Source: Serratia ficaria
GTDB taxonomy: Bacteria > Pseudomonadota > Gammaproteobacteria > Enterobacterales > Enterobacteriaceae
Reading direction: 5' to 3'
Length of the DNA stretch: 64,000 nt
NCBI RefSeq assembly: GCF_900187015.1
Contig: NZ_LT906479.1
Span: forward strand, 3,658,001-3,722,000
The notes under the pieces are model-generated. The model made no database searches. It worked only from the letters and a program-made list of their open reading frames with translations, and was not told where the DNA came from. A program made the translations under genes and the position numbers. This document shows, in pieces, positions 18,064 to 26,148 of the stretch. Within the stretch, counting starts at the first letter, position 1. Each line of letters opens with the position of its first letter.

Positions 18064-18977
18064 TGAATATGCTGTTTCCGTTGTTGGCGGTGCTGATCTG
18101 GTCGGTCAACGCCGTCGTCAGTAAGCTTTCCGCCACCGCCATCGATCCGGCGGCCATCTCGTTCTATCGCTGGCTGCTGGCCCTTATCGCCCTGACGCCG
18201 TTCGTGCTGCCCGGCGTTTGCCGCAACTGGCCGATGGTGCGCGCCAACTGGTGGAAGCTGATGGTGCTCGGCCTGCTGGGCATGGTGCTGTACCAGAGCC
18301 TGGCCTACTATGCGGCGCACAGCGTCAGCGCGCTGTTTATGGGCATCATCGTGTCGCTGATCCCGCTGCTGACCATTCTGATCAGCATCGTGCTGCTGCG
18401 CATCGCGCCGACCGTCGGCGTGGCCATTGGCAGCGTGCTGTCGTTCTGCGGATTGATCTGGCTGGTGAGCGCCGGGCAGCCCGGCCTGTTGCTGCAGCAC
18501 GGCATCGGCAAGGGGGAGCTGATGATGTTGGCCGCCACCGCCTCTTACGCGCTGTACGGCGTGCTGACCAAGCGCTGGGCCATCGCCCTGCCGAACTGGC
18601 AGTCGTTGTACGTGCAGATCTTGTTTGGCGTGGTGCTGTTGCTGCCTAATTTCCTGATGGCGCCAGAGGTCGGGCTGAATGCGCAGAATATCCCGCTGGT
18701 GCTGTTCGCCGGCATTCCGGCCTCGATCGTCGCGCCGTTCCTGTGGATCCTGGGCGTGATGCGACTGGGCGCCAACACCGCCTCGATCTTTATGAACCTG
18801 GCGCCGGTATTCACCGCCGCCATCGCCGTACTGTTCCTGCACGAGCAGCTGCACGGTTACCACCTGATCGGCGGCGGCGTCACCCTGCTCGGCGTGATCC
18901 TGTCGCAGCGCCTGCGCACCCCGCTGGCGCGCAAGGCAAAAACCCCGCCGGCGACCGTGGAGTCGTGCAAGGATTAA
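18063..18977 (+). CDS. EamA/DMT superfamily transporter, probably Fur-controlled
   Basis: 304-residue inner-membrane protein with about ten hydrophobic helices in two EamA repeats (first begins LFPLLAVLIWSVNAVVSKLSA; second near residue 147, ELMMLAATASYALYGVLTKRWA). Such proteins usually export amino acids, nucleosides or other small metabolites; substrate is not evident. ATGs at 18054, 18063 and 18069 compete; 18063 is chosen because GAGA lies 9 bases upstream. It is divergent from the AraC regulator and overlaps a Fur box. Its stop overlaps the convergent tctE stop by 4 bases (TTAA). Confidence 0.85.
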   Translation: MNMLFPLLAVLIWSVNAVVSKLSATAIDPAAISFYRWLLALIALTPFVLPGVCRNWPMVRANWWKLMVLGLLGMVLYQSLAYYAAHSVSALFMGIIVSLIPLLTILISIVLLRIAPTVGVAIGSVLSFCGLIWLVSAGQPGLLLQHGIGKGELMMLAATASYALYGVLTKRWAIALPNWQSLYVQILFGVVLLLPNFLMAPEVGLNAQNIPLVLFAGIPASIVAPFLWILGVMRLGANTASIFMNLAPVFTAAIAVLFLHEQLHGYHLIGGGVTLLGVILSQRLRTPLARKAKTPPATVESCKD

Positions 18978-20392
18978 GGCAACAGCTTAAAACGCACCCG
19001 CACCAGCAGGCCGCCCAACGCGGCCGAACTCAGCAGCTCCGGGCGGGTGCGGTGATAGGCGGTAATGTCTTTTACCAGCGCCAACCCCAGCCCGGCTCCC
19101 GGCTGATCGCCCACGTTGTCCAAACGGTGGAACGGCTGCAGCGCCAGCGCCTGATCCTGCGAGGCGATGCCCGGGCCGCTGTCTTCGATTTCCAGCACCC
19201 CTTCCCCCTGCGCGGCGTCCCGCGTCAACCGCGCGGTCACCACGCCGTGCGGCGGCGTGTATTTCAGCGCGTTGTCCAACAGGTTGGCGCACAGTTCGCT
19301 CAACAGCAACGCCTCTCCGCCCACCCAGCATGCCGCTTCGCCTTCATAACCCAGATCGATCCGCTTGCTGCGCGCCTGCGGCAGGCGCGAGAAACAGACG
19401 TCGCGCAGCACCTGCGCCAGATTGACCGGCTCGAGCTTGCGGTCGGCATCGTGCTCATGGGCCTTGAGGCGTGAGAGATAGAGCAAACGGTCGGTCAGCG
19501 CCACGGTATGGTCCAGCGTTGCGCTCATCGCCTGCAGGCTTTCACGCCACTGCTGCGGCCGGTCGCTGGCCAACGCCACCCCCGCCTGAGTTTTCAGCAC
19601 CGTCAGCGGCGTGCGCAGCTGGTGCGACGCGTCGGCGCTGAACCGCTCCTGACGCGCCACCATCAGCCGCAGCCGTTCGATATAGCGGTTAAACGCCAGC
19701 AGCAACGGCTGCATTTCCGACCAGGGCAACACCATCGGCAGCGGCGTCAGTTCGCCCGGATCGCGCCGCAGCATAATGCCGGACAGCTTGCGCAGCGGCT
19801 TGAGCAGCCGTTTCAACAGGGCGAACGCCAGGATCAGGGTCAGCACCACGACGGTGCCCTGGCTCAGCAGCGCCGCAATCATCATCTGGCGCGCCAAATA
19901 GCGGCGCGATTCCAGGGTTTCCGCCACCAGAATGGTCGCCATGCCGCTGACGCCGGACTCGTTGACCGGCTGATAGAGCGCCGCCACGCGGATCGGCCGG
20001 CCCAGATATTCCGCATCGTAAAAATGCACCAGCGCCGGATAGAGGCTGGAGCGCGGAATGTTAGGCGGCAACGGCGGCAGATCGTCATAGCCCGAAATGC
20101 TTTGGCCCTGCGGCGAGATCACTTCGTAATAAAGCTGGTCGTTCATATTGCGCTCGAAGCTGTCGAGCACCACATAGGGCACATCCACCGCCAACCGGCC
20201 GTCGCGCACCACCAGCCGTTCCGCCACGGTGCGCGCCGAGGCCAGCAGCGTGCGGTCGTAGGCCAGGGTGGCGGCGCTCATCGCGCTGAAATAGTGGGTG
20301 TAAATCGAAATGCCGCCCAGCGCCAGCAACGGCAGGCCGAAGAACAGCAGCAATTGATAAAACAGCGAACGCGGCGCGTTAAACCACCGCAT
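18974..20392 (-). CDS. tctE: Sensor histidine kinase TctE-like
   Basis: 472-residue inner-membrane kinase, probably sensing citrate or other tricarboxylates. Membrane segments at about 12-32 and 172-193 enclose a periplasmic sensor domain; a HAMP-like linker follows. The phospho-accepting His257 lies in SADASHQLRTPLTVL, and the ATPase domain has the N box ANLLDNALKYTP and G boxes DSGPGIA and GAGLGLALVK. Start MRWFNAPRSLFYQLLLFFGLP fits Salmonella TctE and overlaps tctD by 14 bases. The longer upstream frame is rejected. Confidence 0.9.
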   Translation of the reverse strand: MRWFNAPRSLFYQLLLFFGLPLLALGGISIYTHYFSAMSAATLAYDRTLLASARTVAERLVVRDGRLAVDVPYVVLDSFERNMNDQLYYEVISPQGQSISGYDDLPPLPPNIPRSSLYPALVHFYDAEYLGRPIRVAALYQPVNESGVSGMATILVAETLESRRYLARQMMIAALLSQGTVVVLTLILAFALLKRLLKPLRKLSGIMLRRDPGELTPLPMVLPWSEMQPLLLAFNRYIERLRLMVARQERFSADASHQLRTPLTVLKTQAGVALASDRPQQWRESLQAMSATLDHTVALTDRLLYLSRLKAHEHDADRKLEPVNLAQVLRDVCFSRLPQARSKRIDLGYEGEAACWVGGEALLLSELCANLLDNALKYTPPHGVVTARLTRDAAQGEGVLEIEDSGPGIASQDQALALQPFHRLDNVGDQPGAGLGLALVKDITAYHRTRPELLSSAALGGLLVRVRFKLLP

Positions 20393-21053
20393 CGCACAGC
20401 TCCAGGCTGTAGCCCAGGCCGCGCAGCGTGACGATCGCCACGTCGCTGCCCTGCAGCTTCTTGCGCAGCCGGTGCACATAGAGCTCGATGCTTTCGGGAT
20501 TGGCCTCATCGGACAGGGTAAACACCTGCTCAAACAGCTGCTGTTTGGCCACCGGCCGGCCGCGCCGGTGCATCAGCGCCGTCAGCACCGACAGCTCTCG
20601 CGGCGTCAGCGCCAGCGGTTTGCCGTCCAGCAAAAAATAGCCTTCGTCATGATAGGTCAGCGCGCCGTACTGCAGCGCCAGCTGCGTAACGCCGACGCTG
20701 CGGCGCAGCAAGGCGCGGATGCGCGCCTCCAGCTCATCCAGTTCGAAGGGCTTGGTCAGGTAATCGTCGGCCCCCAGGTTCAGCCCCTTCACCCGATCGG
20801 CCACGTCGGTGCGCGCCGTCAGCAACAGCACCGGCAGATCCTGCCCGCGCTTGCGCAGCCGCGCCAGCAGCTCCAGACCGTTCAAGCGCGGCAACGCCAC
20901 ATCCAGCACCACCAGGCCATAGCGCTCATTCAGCAATAAATGGTCGGCCGCCAGGCCGTCCGGCGCGACGTCCACCGCAAAGCCGGCGCCGGTCAGCGCC
21001 TTCTGCAGCCAGTGGGATAACTCGGGGTGATCCTCTACCAATAACAGACGCAT
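20379..21053 (-). CDS. tctD: Response regulator TctD-like (OmpR family)
   Basis: 224 residues: receiver domain (phospho-acceptor Asp51, conserved Lys101) and an OmpR-type winged-helix DNA-binding domain (about 130-220, with LTPRELSVLTALMHRRGRPVAKQQL and SIELYVHRLRKKL). Start MRLLLVED chosen over a 9-codon extension. Partner of TctE downstream; presumed activator of tctCBA, which lies 765 bases away on the other strand, across a small gene. Confidence 0.92.
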   Translation of the reverse strand: MRLLLVEDHPELSHWLQKALTGAGFAVDVAPDGLAADHLLLNERYGLVVLDVALPRLNGLELLARLRKRGQDLPVLLLTARTDVADRVKGLNLGADDYLTKPFELDELEARIRALLRRSVGVTQLALQYGALTYHDEGYFLLDGKPLALTPRELSVLTALMHRRGRPVAKQQLFEQVFTLSDEANPESIELYVHRLRKKLQGSDVAIVTLRGLGYSLELCDAVV

Positions 21054-21218
21054 TTTCCCATTCCATTGATTTATCTGCACAACCCAGCGCCGACATGGCG
21101 CTTGTTAACAGCTCTATAACAGAAGGATGGCATGGAAGGGACAGGGAGAGAAGAGCGGCGCGGTGCCAGTTTTGGGAGCTGGCACACAATTATGCGGTGC
21201 GATGGCGCGGCCTCCGTT

Positions 21219-21548
21219 TTAGCTCATCGAGATCGTGCAGTCGGCCAGCGCAATATCAAACACCGGTCGCAATTTTTCCGGACTAAAAGGACGGGAAACC
21301 AGCACCGAACGGTTATTGGCGGCGAAAACCAAATCCACGCCCGTGACACAGGCGGTCATCAGGCAAACATATTTCTCACCGCTTTCGCTAATGAAATGCA
21401 GCTCAAACATGCCAATCTCCGCACGCAGGCGTTTCAGACGACAACGGCCCGCTTCGCCGACCATCTCGGCATAAACCTCAGGCAACATTTTAATGGCGCG
21501 CACCTTGGCGCTATCCTTACCGCTGAACAACTTCCCTAATAAAAACAT
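21219..21548 (-). CDS. Hypothetical protein in the tct locus
   Basis: 109 residues, not recognised. It has no signal peptide or membrane segment. The N-terminus is basic (FSGKDSAKVRAIK), and the middle has a beta-like run (ELHFISESGEKYVCLMTACVTGVDLVFAANN) followed by SVLVSRPFSPEKLRPVF. It lies alone between tctD and the divergent tctC, so it could be a local accessory factor or unrelated. An AGGGA-type ribosome site precedes the ATG. Coding status rests on the open frame, start site and lack of a competing gene. Confidence 0.65.
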   Translation of the reverse strand: MFLLGKLFSGKDSAKVRAIKMLPEVYAEMVGEAGRCRLKRLRAEIGMFELHFISESGEKYVCLMTACVTGVDLVFAANNRSVLVSRPFSPEKLRPVFDIALADCTISMS

Positions 21549-21731
21549 AACACTACATCCCTATTGATTTTTATTTTCCCTATTTTACCGCAGAAAAAAC
21601 GCGGCAATCCTGATATTACACAAGTTTTAAGCCAAGTTTACGCGTGGTTATTGCCAAGCATTGTATGTTAACGCGCCGGTTTCCCCCCCTACAGGAGACG
21701 CATATCACATCCTGCAAACTTTCCCGACGGC

Positions 21732-21753
21732 TGAAAGGTAAATGAAAGGTTAT
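21732..21753 (+). promoter_or_regulatory. Direct repeat upstream of tctC, possible TctD site
   Basis: TGAAAGGT occurs twice with an 11-base period (21732-21739 and 21743-21750), 66 bases before the tctC ATG. Tandem repeats spaced by one helical turn are typical binding sites of OmpR-family regulators such as TctD. No footprint knowledge exists for this sequence; inference from spacing and context. Confidence 0.4.
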
Positions 21754-21818
21754 TGATTTAACAATCCAGCAACCGCACCCGGCGGGATCGATAACCAGAC
21801 AATACCGAGGGGAAGACA

Positions 21819-22799
21819 ATGAAAAAAATAATTACCCGTACTCTGACCGCAACCGCCCTGCTGCTGGCGGCCGGTCAGGCCTTTGCCCTGGACGCGCCCA
21901 AACGCACCGAATGCATCGCCCCCGCCAAGCCCGGCGGCGGTTTCGATCTTACCTGCAAGCTGATCCAGGTCTCGCTGCAGGAAACCCAGGCTATCGACAA
22001 ACCGATGCGCGTCACCTATATGCCCGGCGGCGTCGGCGCGGTGGCCTATAACGCCATCGTCGCGCAGCGGCCGGCGGAGTTCGGTACCGTGGTGGCCTTT
22101 TCCGGCGGCTCGCTGCTCAACCTTTCACAGGGCAAGTTCGGCCGCTACAGCGTGGATGACGTCAAATGGCTGGCGGCCGTCGGCACCGACTACGGCATGA
22201 TCGCGGTACGCGCCGACTCGCCGTACAAGACGCTGAAAGACCTGATGGAAGCCTTTAAAAAGGATCCCAACAGCGTGGTGTTCGGCGCCGGCGCCTCTAT
22301 CGGCAGCCAGGACTGGATGAAAACCGCCCTGCTGGCGCGCGAAGTCGGCGTGGATCCGCACAAGATGCGCTACGTCGCGTTCGAAGGCGGCGGCGAGCCG
22401 GTCACCGCGCTGCTGGGCAATCACATTCAGGCGGTCTCGGGCGATCTGAGCGAAATGGTGCCTTATCTGCAGGGCGACAAGATCCGCGTGCTGGCGGTGT
22501 ATTCCGAGCAGCGTTTGCCGGGCCAGCTGGCCGATGTCCCTACCGCCAAAGAACAGGGCTACAACCTGGTGTGGCCGATCATTCGCGGCTTCTACGTCGG
22601 CCCGAAGGTCAGCGATCAGGAATACCAGTGGTGGCTCGATACCTTCCAGAAAATGATGGCCACCGAAGAATTCAAGAAACAGCGCGATCTGCGCGGCCTG
22701 TTTGAATTCAACATGACCGGCAAAGAGCTGGACGCCTACGTGAAAAACCAGGTCACCCAATACCGTGAACAGGCGAAAATCTTCGGCCTGGCCAAGTAA
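21819..22799 (+). CDS. tctC: Tripartite tricarboxylate transporter receptor TctC
   Basis: Periplasmic solute receptor for citrate/tricarboxylates that delivers substrate to TctAB. Signal peptide of about 23 residues (MKKIITRTLTATALLLAAGQAFA). The family motif ECIAPAKPGGGFDLTCKLIQ and the FGAGASIGSQDWMKTALL segment are clear. 326 residues. AGGGGAAG ribosome site directly before the ATG. First gene of tctCBA. Confidence 0.95.
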   Translation: MKKIITRTLTATALLLAAGQAFALDAPKRTECIAPAKPGGGFDLTCKLIQVSLQETQAIDKPMRVTYMPGGVGAVAYNAIVAQRPAEFGTVVAFSGGSLLNLSQGKFGRYSVDDVKWLAAVGTDYGMIAVRADSPYKTLKDLMEAFKKDPNSVVFGAGASIGSQDWMKTALLAREVGVDPHKMRYVAFEGGGEPVTALLGNHIQAVSGDLSEMVPYLQGDKIRVLAVYSEQRLPGQLADVPTAKEQGYNLVWPIIRGFYVGPKVSDQEYQWWLDTFQKMMATEEFKKQRDLRGLFEFNMTGKELDAYVKNQVTQYREQAKIFGLAK

Positions 22800-22813
22800 T
22801 CCCGGGGGATAAC

Positions 22814-23245
22814 ATGAGCGATCGTATTTTTGCCGGCTTCTGGCTGCTGCTGTGCATCGGCGGGCTGTTTATCGGCTGGGGCATTCAGAGCGAGTACAGC
22901 TACGAACCCCTGGGGCCACGCCCTTTCCCGCTGGCGATCCTGAGCCTGATGGCGCTGTGCGCGGCGCTGCTGCTGCTGAACAGGCCGCAGGCGGTGGAGT
23001 GGCCGCACAACAAGGTGATGCGGCGGCTGCTGGCGCTGGTGATCGCGCTGGTGCTGTACGCCTGGGGTTTTGAATGGCTGGGCTTCCCGCTGGCGACCGC
23101 GCTGCTGACCTTCAGCATCGGCCTGTTGTTCCAGGCCAGCCTGCCGGCGGCGGCGATATCCGGCGTCATCATGGGCGTAGCGCTGTATTACGCCTTCGAC
23201 CAATTACTTGATGTCACACTGCCACTCGGCGTTTGGCTGAGCTAA
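22814..23245 (+). CDS. tctB: Tricarboxylate transporter small membrane subunit TctB
   Basis: 143 residues with four hydrophobic segments, the small membrane component of the TTT system. It starts 14 bases after tctC with a GGGGG ribosome site. Sequence is poorly conserved in this family; identity is supported by size, topology and position between tctC and tctA. Confidence 0.92.
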   Translation: MSDRIFAGFWLLLCIGGLFIGWGIQSEYSYEPLGPRPFPLAILSLMALCAALLLLNRPQAVEWPHNKVMRRLLALVIALVLYAWGFEWLGFPLATALLTFSIGLLFQASLPAAAISGVIMGVALYYAFDQLLDVTLPLGVWLS

Positions 23246-23256
23246 CGGGGGCGATG

Positions 23257-24774
23257 ATGGAAACCTGGATGTATTTGACCCAAGGGTTCGAGGTGGCGCT
23301 GGTGCCGCAGAACCTGATTATCGCCCTGATCGGCTGCTTCGTCGGCACCATCGTCGGCCTGCTGCCGGGCCTGGGGCCGATCAACGGCGTGGCGATCCTG
23401 CTGCCGCTGGCGTTCGCCCTCAAGCTGCCGGCCGAGTCGGCGCTGATCCTGCTGGCGACGGTGTATATCGGCTGTGAATACGGCGGCCGCATTTCCTCGA
23501 TTCTGCTCAATGTGCCAGGCGACGCGGCGGCGATCATGACCGCGCTGGACGGTTACCCGATGGCGCAGCAAGGGCGCGCCGGCGTGGCGCTGTCCATTTC
23601 GGCGGTCAGCTCCTTTATCGGTTCGATGATCGCCATCGGCGGCATCATCCTGTTCGCCCCGCTGCTGGCCCGCTGGTCGCTGGCCTTCGGCCCGGCGGAA
23701 TATTTCGCCCTGATGGTATTCGCCATCGCCTGTCTCGGCAGCATGATGAGCCAGAATCCGCTGAAGTCGCTGCTGGCGGCCTTGATCGGCCTGGGGCTGG
23801 CGACGGTCGGGGTGGACGCCAATACCGGCGTGTATCGCTTCACCTTCGACAGCGTGCATCTGTCCGACGGCGTGCAGTTTATCGTGGTGGTGATCGGGCT
23901 GTTCTCGGTCAGCGAGATCCTGCTGATGCTGGAAAGCACCAGCGCCGGGCAAAAGTTGGTGCGCAAGACCGGCCGCCTGCTGTTCAACCGCAAAGAGGCC
24001 GCCGAGTGCGTGGGCCCGACCCTGCGTTCTTCGGTGATTGGCTTCTTCGTCGGCATCCTGCCGGGCGCCGGCGCCACCATCGCCAGCGCGCTGACCTACA
24101 TGACCGAGAAGAAAATCAGCGGCAACAGCGAAACCTTCGGCAAGGGCGACATTCGCGGCGTGGCGGCGCCGGAAGCGGCCAACAACGCCTCGGCCTGCGG
24201 CTCATTCATTCCGATGCTGACGCTGGGCGTGCCGGGTTCGGGCACCACCGCGGTGATGATGGGCGCGCTGACGCTGTACAACATCACCCCCGGCCCGGCG
24301 ATGTTCACCGAACAGCCGGACATCGTCTGGGGCCTGATCGCCGCGCTGCTGATCGCCAACGTTATCCTGCTGATCATGAACCTGCCGCTGGTCGGCCTGT
24401 TCACCCGCATGCTGACCATTCCGCTGTGGTTCCTGGTGCCGGCGATCGCCGCGGTATCGGCGGTGGGCGTGTACGCGGTGCACAGCACCACCTTCGACCT
24501 GCTGTTGATGGTGGGATTAGGGGTCTTCGGCTATATCCTGCGGAAAATGCACTTCCCGATGTCGCCGCTGATCCTCGGCTTCGTGCTGGGCGAGATGCTG
24601 GAGCAGAACCTGCGCCGCGCGCTGTCGATCAGCAACGGCGAGTTCGGCATCCTGTGGAGCAGCGGCATCGCGCAAACGCTGCTGGTGCTGGCGGTGGCGG
24701 TGCTGGCGCTGCCGCCGCTGCTGCGCATCCTGCGTAAGCGCCGCCGCATGACGGAAACGGCCAAGGCCGAATAA
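23257..24774 (+). CDS. tctA: Tricarboxylate transporter large membrane subunit TctA
   Basis: 505-residue inner-membrane protein with about 11-12 helices that forms the translocation path for tricarboxylate:Na+ (or H+) uptake. It has the TctA signatures GCFVGTIVGLLPGLGPINGVA and the repeated GFFVGILPGAGATIAS. Two adjacent ATGs occur at 23254 and 23257; the second gives METWMYLTQGF, matching Salmonella TctA, and better spacing from GGGGG. An open-frame TTG overlapping tctB is rejected. Confidence 0.96.
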   Translation: METWMYLTQGFEVALVPQNLIIALIGCFVGTIVGLLPGLGPINGVAILLPLAFALKLPAESALILLATVYIGCEYGGRISSILLNVPGDAAAIMTALDGYPMAQQGRAGVALSISAVSSFIGSMIAIGGIILFAPLLARWSLAFGPAEYFALMVFAIACLGSMMSQNPLKSLLAALIGLGLATVGVDANTGVYRFTFDSVHLSDGVQFIVVVIGLFSVSEILLMLESTSAGQKLVRKTGRLLFNRKEAAECVGPTLRSSVIGFFVGILPGAGATIASALTYMTEKKISGNSETFGKGDIRGVAAPEAANNASACGSFIPMLTLGVPGSGTTAVMMGALTLYNITPGPAMFTEQPDIVWGLIAALLIANVILLIMNLPLVGLFTRMLTIPLWFLVPAIAAVSAVGVYAVHSTTFDLLLMVGLGVFGYILRKMHFPMSPLILGFVLGEMLEQNLRRALSISNGEFGILWSSGIAQTLLVLAVAVLALPPLLRILRKRRRMTETAKAE

Positions 24775-24846
24775 GCTAAATGGCGGGGGTATCCCCCCGA
24801 TGCCGATCGTTTCAGCCTGCTTGAAAGATCCGGCCAATGAGCCCAA

Positions 24847-24879
24847 ATCCGGCGTCAGCCCCTGACGCCGGATTTTTTT
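24847..24879 (+). terminator. Rho-independent terminator of tctCBA
   Basis: ATCCGGCGTCAG and CTGACGCCGGAT form a perfect 12-bp stem around a CCC loop, followed by six further T residues. It lies about 70 bases after the tctA stop. Confidence 0.92.
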
Positions 24880-24882
24880 ATG

Positions 24883-25014
24883 TCAGAACAGGCTAGGGAT
24901 TTCGTCGTTCGCGGTGGCGGCATTACAGATGGCCGCCATCATCGCGATATCGTTTTTCAGCCTGATGAAGGCTATCAACGTTTCCCGCAACCTGAAATAT
25001 GAATCGTGGCTCAT
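24883..25014 (-). CDS. Possible 43-residue small protein
   Basis: A short frame too small for most gene finders, encoding MSHDSYFRLRETLIAFIRLK and then an Ala/Asn-rich tail ending EIPSLF. GAGG lies 6 bases before the ATG, and the frame ends exactly beside the tctA terminator. It is amphipathic with no signal peptide. No family recognised. A competing out-of-frame ATG 4 bases upstream gives only 31 codons. The rest of the 24775-25246 gap shows only the tctA terminator and AT-rich sequence before the next gene. Confidence 0.35.
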   Translation of the reverse strand: MSHDSYFRLRETLIAFIRLKNDIAMMAAICNAATANDEIPSLF

Positions 25015-25246
25015 TCATAACCTCATAATATATTAAATATGCGAGTCAGACTTTTCTGGCAATTAAGGCGCTCGCCGGTCATTGCTGGTCAACCAGTTAA
25101 ATGCTAGTGTGATGAAATCCGCCAAATATTGAAGCCTGAGCGGTGGAACCGACAAGTTTCACGCGGACAAAAGGTGCGCCGGAAGCTTGTGACATATTAC
25201 AGGCGGGTTATCAACAGGGAATATTAAAATTAAATCAGGGATTGTA

Positions 25247-26044
25247 ATGTATAGAAAATTTATGTTTTACTGTCTTTTTTTATTATCTCCGCCAGCTATG
25301 GCAGGTGCCTATATGCTTCCTGTCTCTTTTGTTGGCCTGACGGTCGTTCAATCTTTGGTTGCATGGGATGAGAGTCCTTCCGACCTCAATCCTTGCTATG
25401 GGTGGACGTCTTGCTTTATTGGCCCGGATGTAAAATATAGCACCAGGTTCCCTGGGCTGTATGGTTCATGCATAGAGTCTAAAAACTGCCTTCGAATTGA
25501 AAATTTTCGAACGGCAAAAGAAGTCGAGATCGCCTGGAAGCAATCCTTTGGCATTCCATGGACCTCACAGCCTTACCGCGTGAATGGCACTGACGCCAGC
25601 TGCGTTGGCGTTTTTTATGTACGGACGCCATCAATATCTGGAGGTGCGATTTTATGGCCCCATTCTGTTTGCGGTAAATTACCGCCACAAAACCAATCTT
25701 GCGAGGTGAATCTACCAAGAGTGATAGATTTCGGCACGCTTTCGCAAAATGAAATTTCCGGGGTTGAGAGAACCATTAATGGAACCGTCGGATGCACCCA
25801 ATCAGGAACGGTGAAAATATATTCACAGTCTACCTTCGGTGAAGGTAAGGTTTATTTTAATAACAGTAAAAACTTTTATTCGACGCTATTTTTGGATGGG
25901 AATTCCGCATGGGCAGGCGTGGATTATCATCTGACGGGCGGAACGCAAAGAAATATCAATCTAAAAGCAATATTGACCGCAAATGAAGACGTCCGCCCCG
26001 GCCCCTTCTCTGGTCAGGCTATTGTTTACATTGCGTATCTGTAG
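25247..26044 (+). CDS. Orphan secreted fimbrial-type adhesin, MrpH-like
   Basis: 265 residues with a signal peptide of about 19 residues (MYRKFMFYCLFLLSPPAMA) and a Cys-rich N-terminal domain (Cys pairs near 49/56 and 75/81). The C-terminal pilin-like part (about 150-265) reads CEVNLPRVIDFGTLS, then NGTVGCTQSGTVKIY, and ends VYIAYL. Two-domain tip adhesins such as MrpH have this plan. No chaperone, usher or major pilin is nearby. Base composition is markedly AT-richer than neighbours, suggesting acquisition. The domain call is by eye; it could instead be another secreted beta-sandwich protein. Confidence 0.6.
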   Translation: MYRKFMFYCLFLLSPPAMAGAYMLPVSFVGLTVVQSLVAWDESPSDLNPCYGWTSCFIGPDVKYSTRFPGLYGSCIESKNCLRIENFRTAKEVEIAWKQSFGIPWTSQPYRVNGTDASCVGVFYVRTPSISGGAILWPHSVCGKLPPQNQSCEVNLPRVIDFGTLSQNEISGVERTINGTVGCTQSGTVKIYSQSTFGEGKVYFNNSKNFYSTLFLDGNSAWAGVDYHLTGGTQRNINLKAILTANEDVRPGPFSGQAIVYIAYL

Positions 26045-26148
26045 CTGCGCCCTGGGCCAGCGCATTTAACCGTTTGTCGTTACGCTGCAGTGAGCCGGAT
26101 GGCGGTATAGTCGCAAACGCCGCCTGACGGCGGAAACGGCATAACCCA

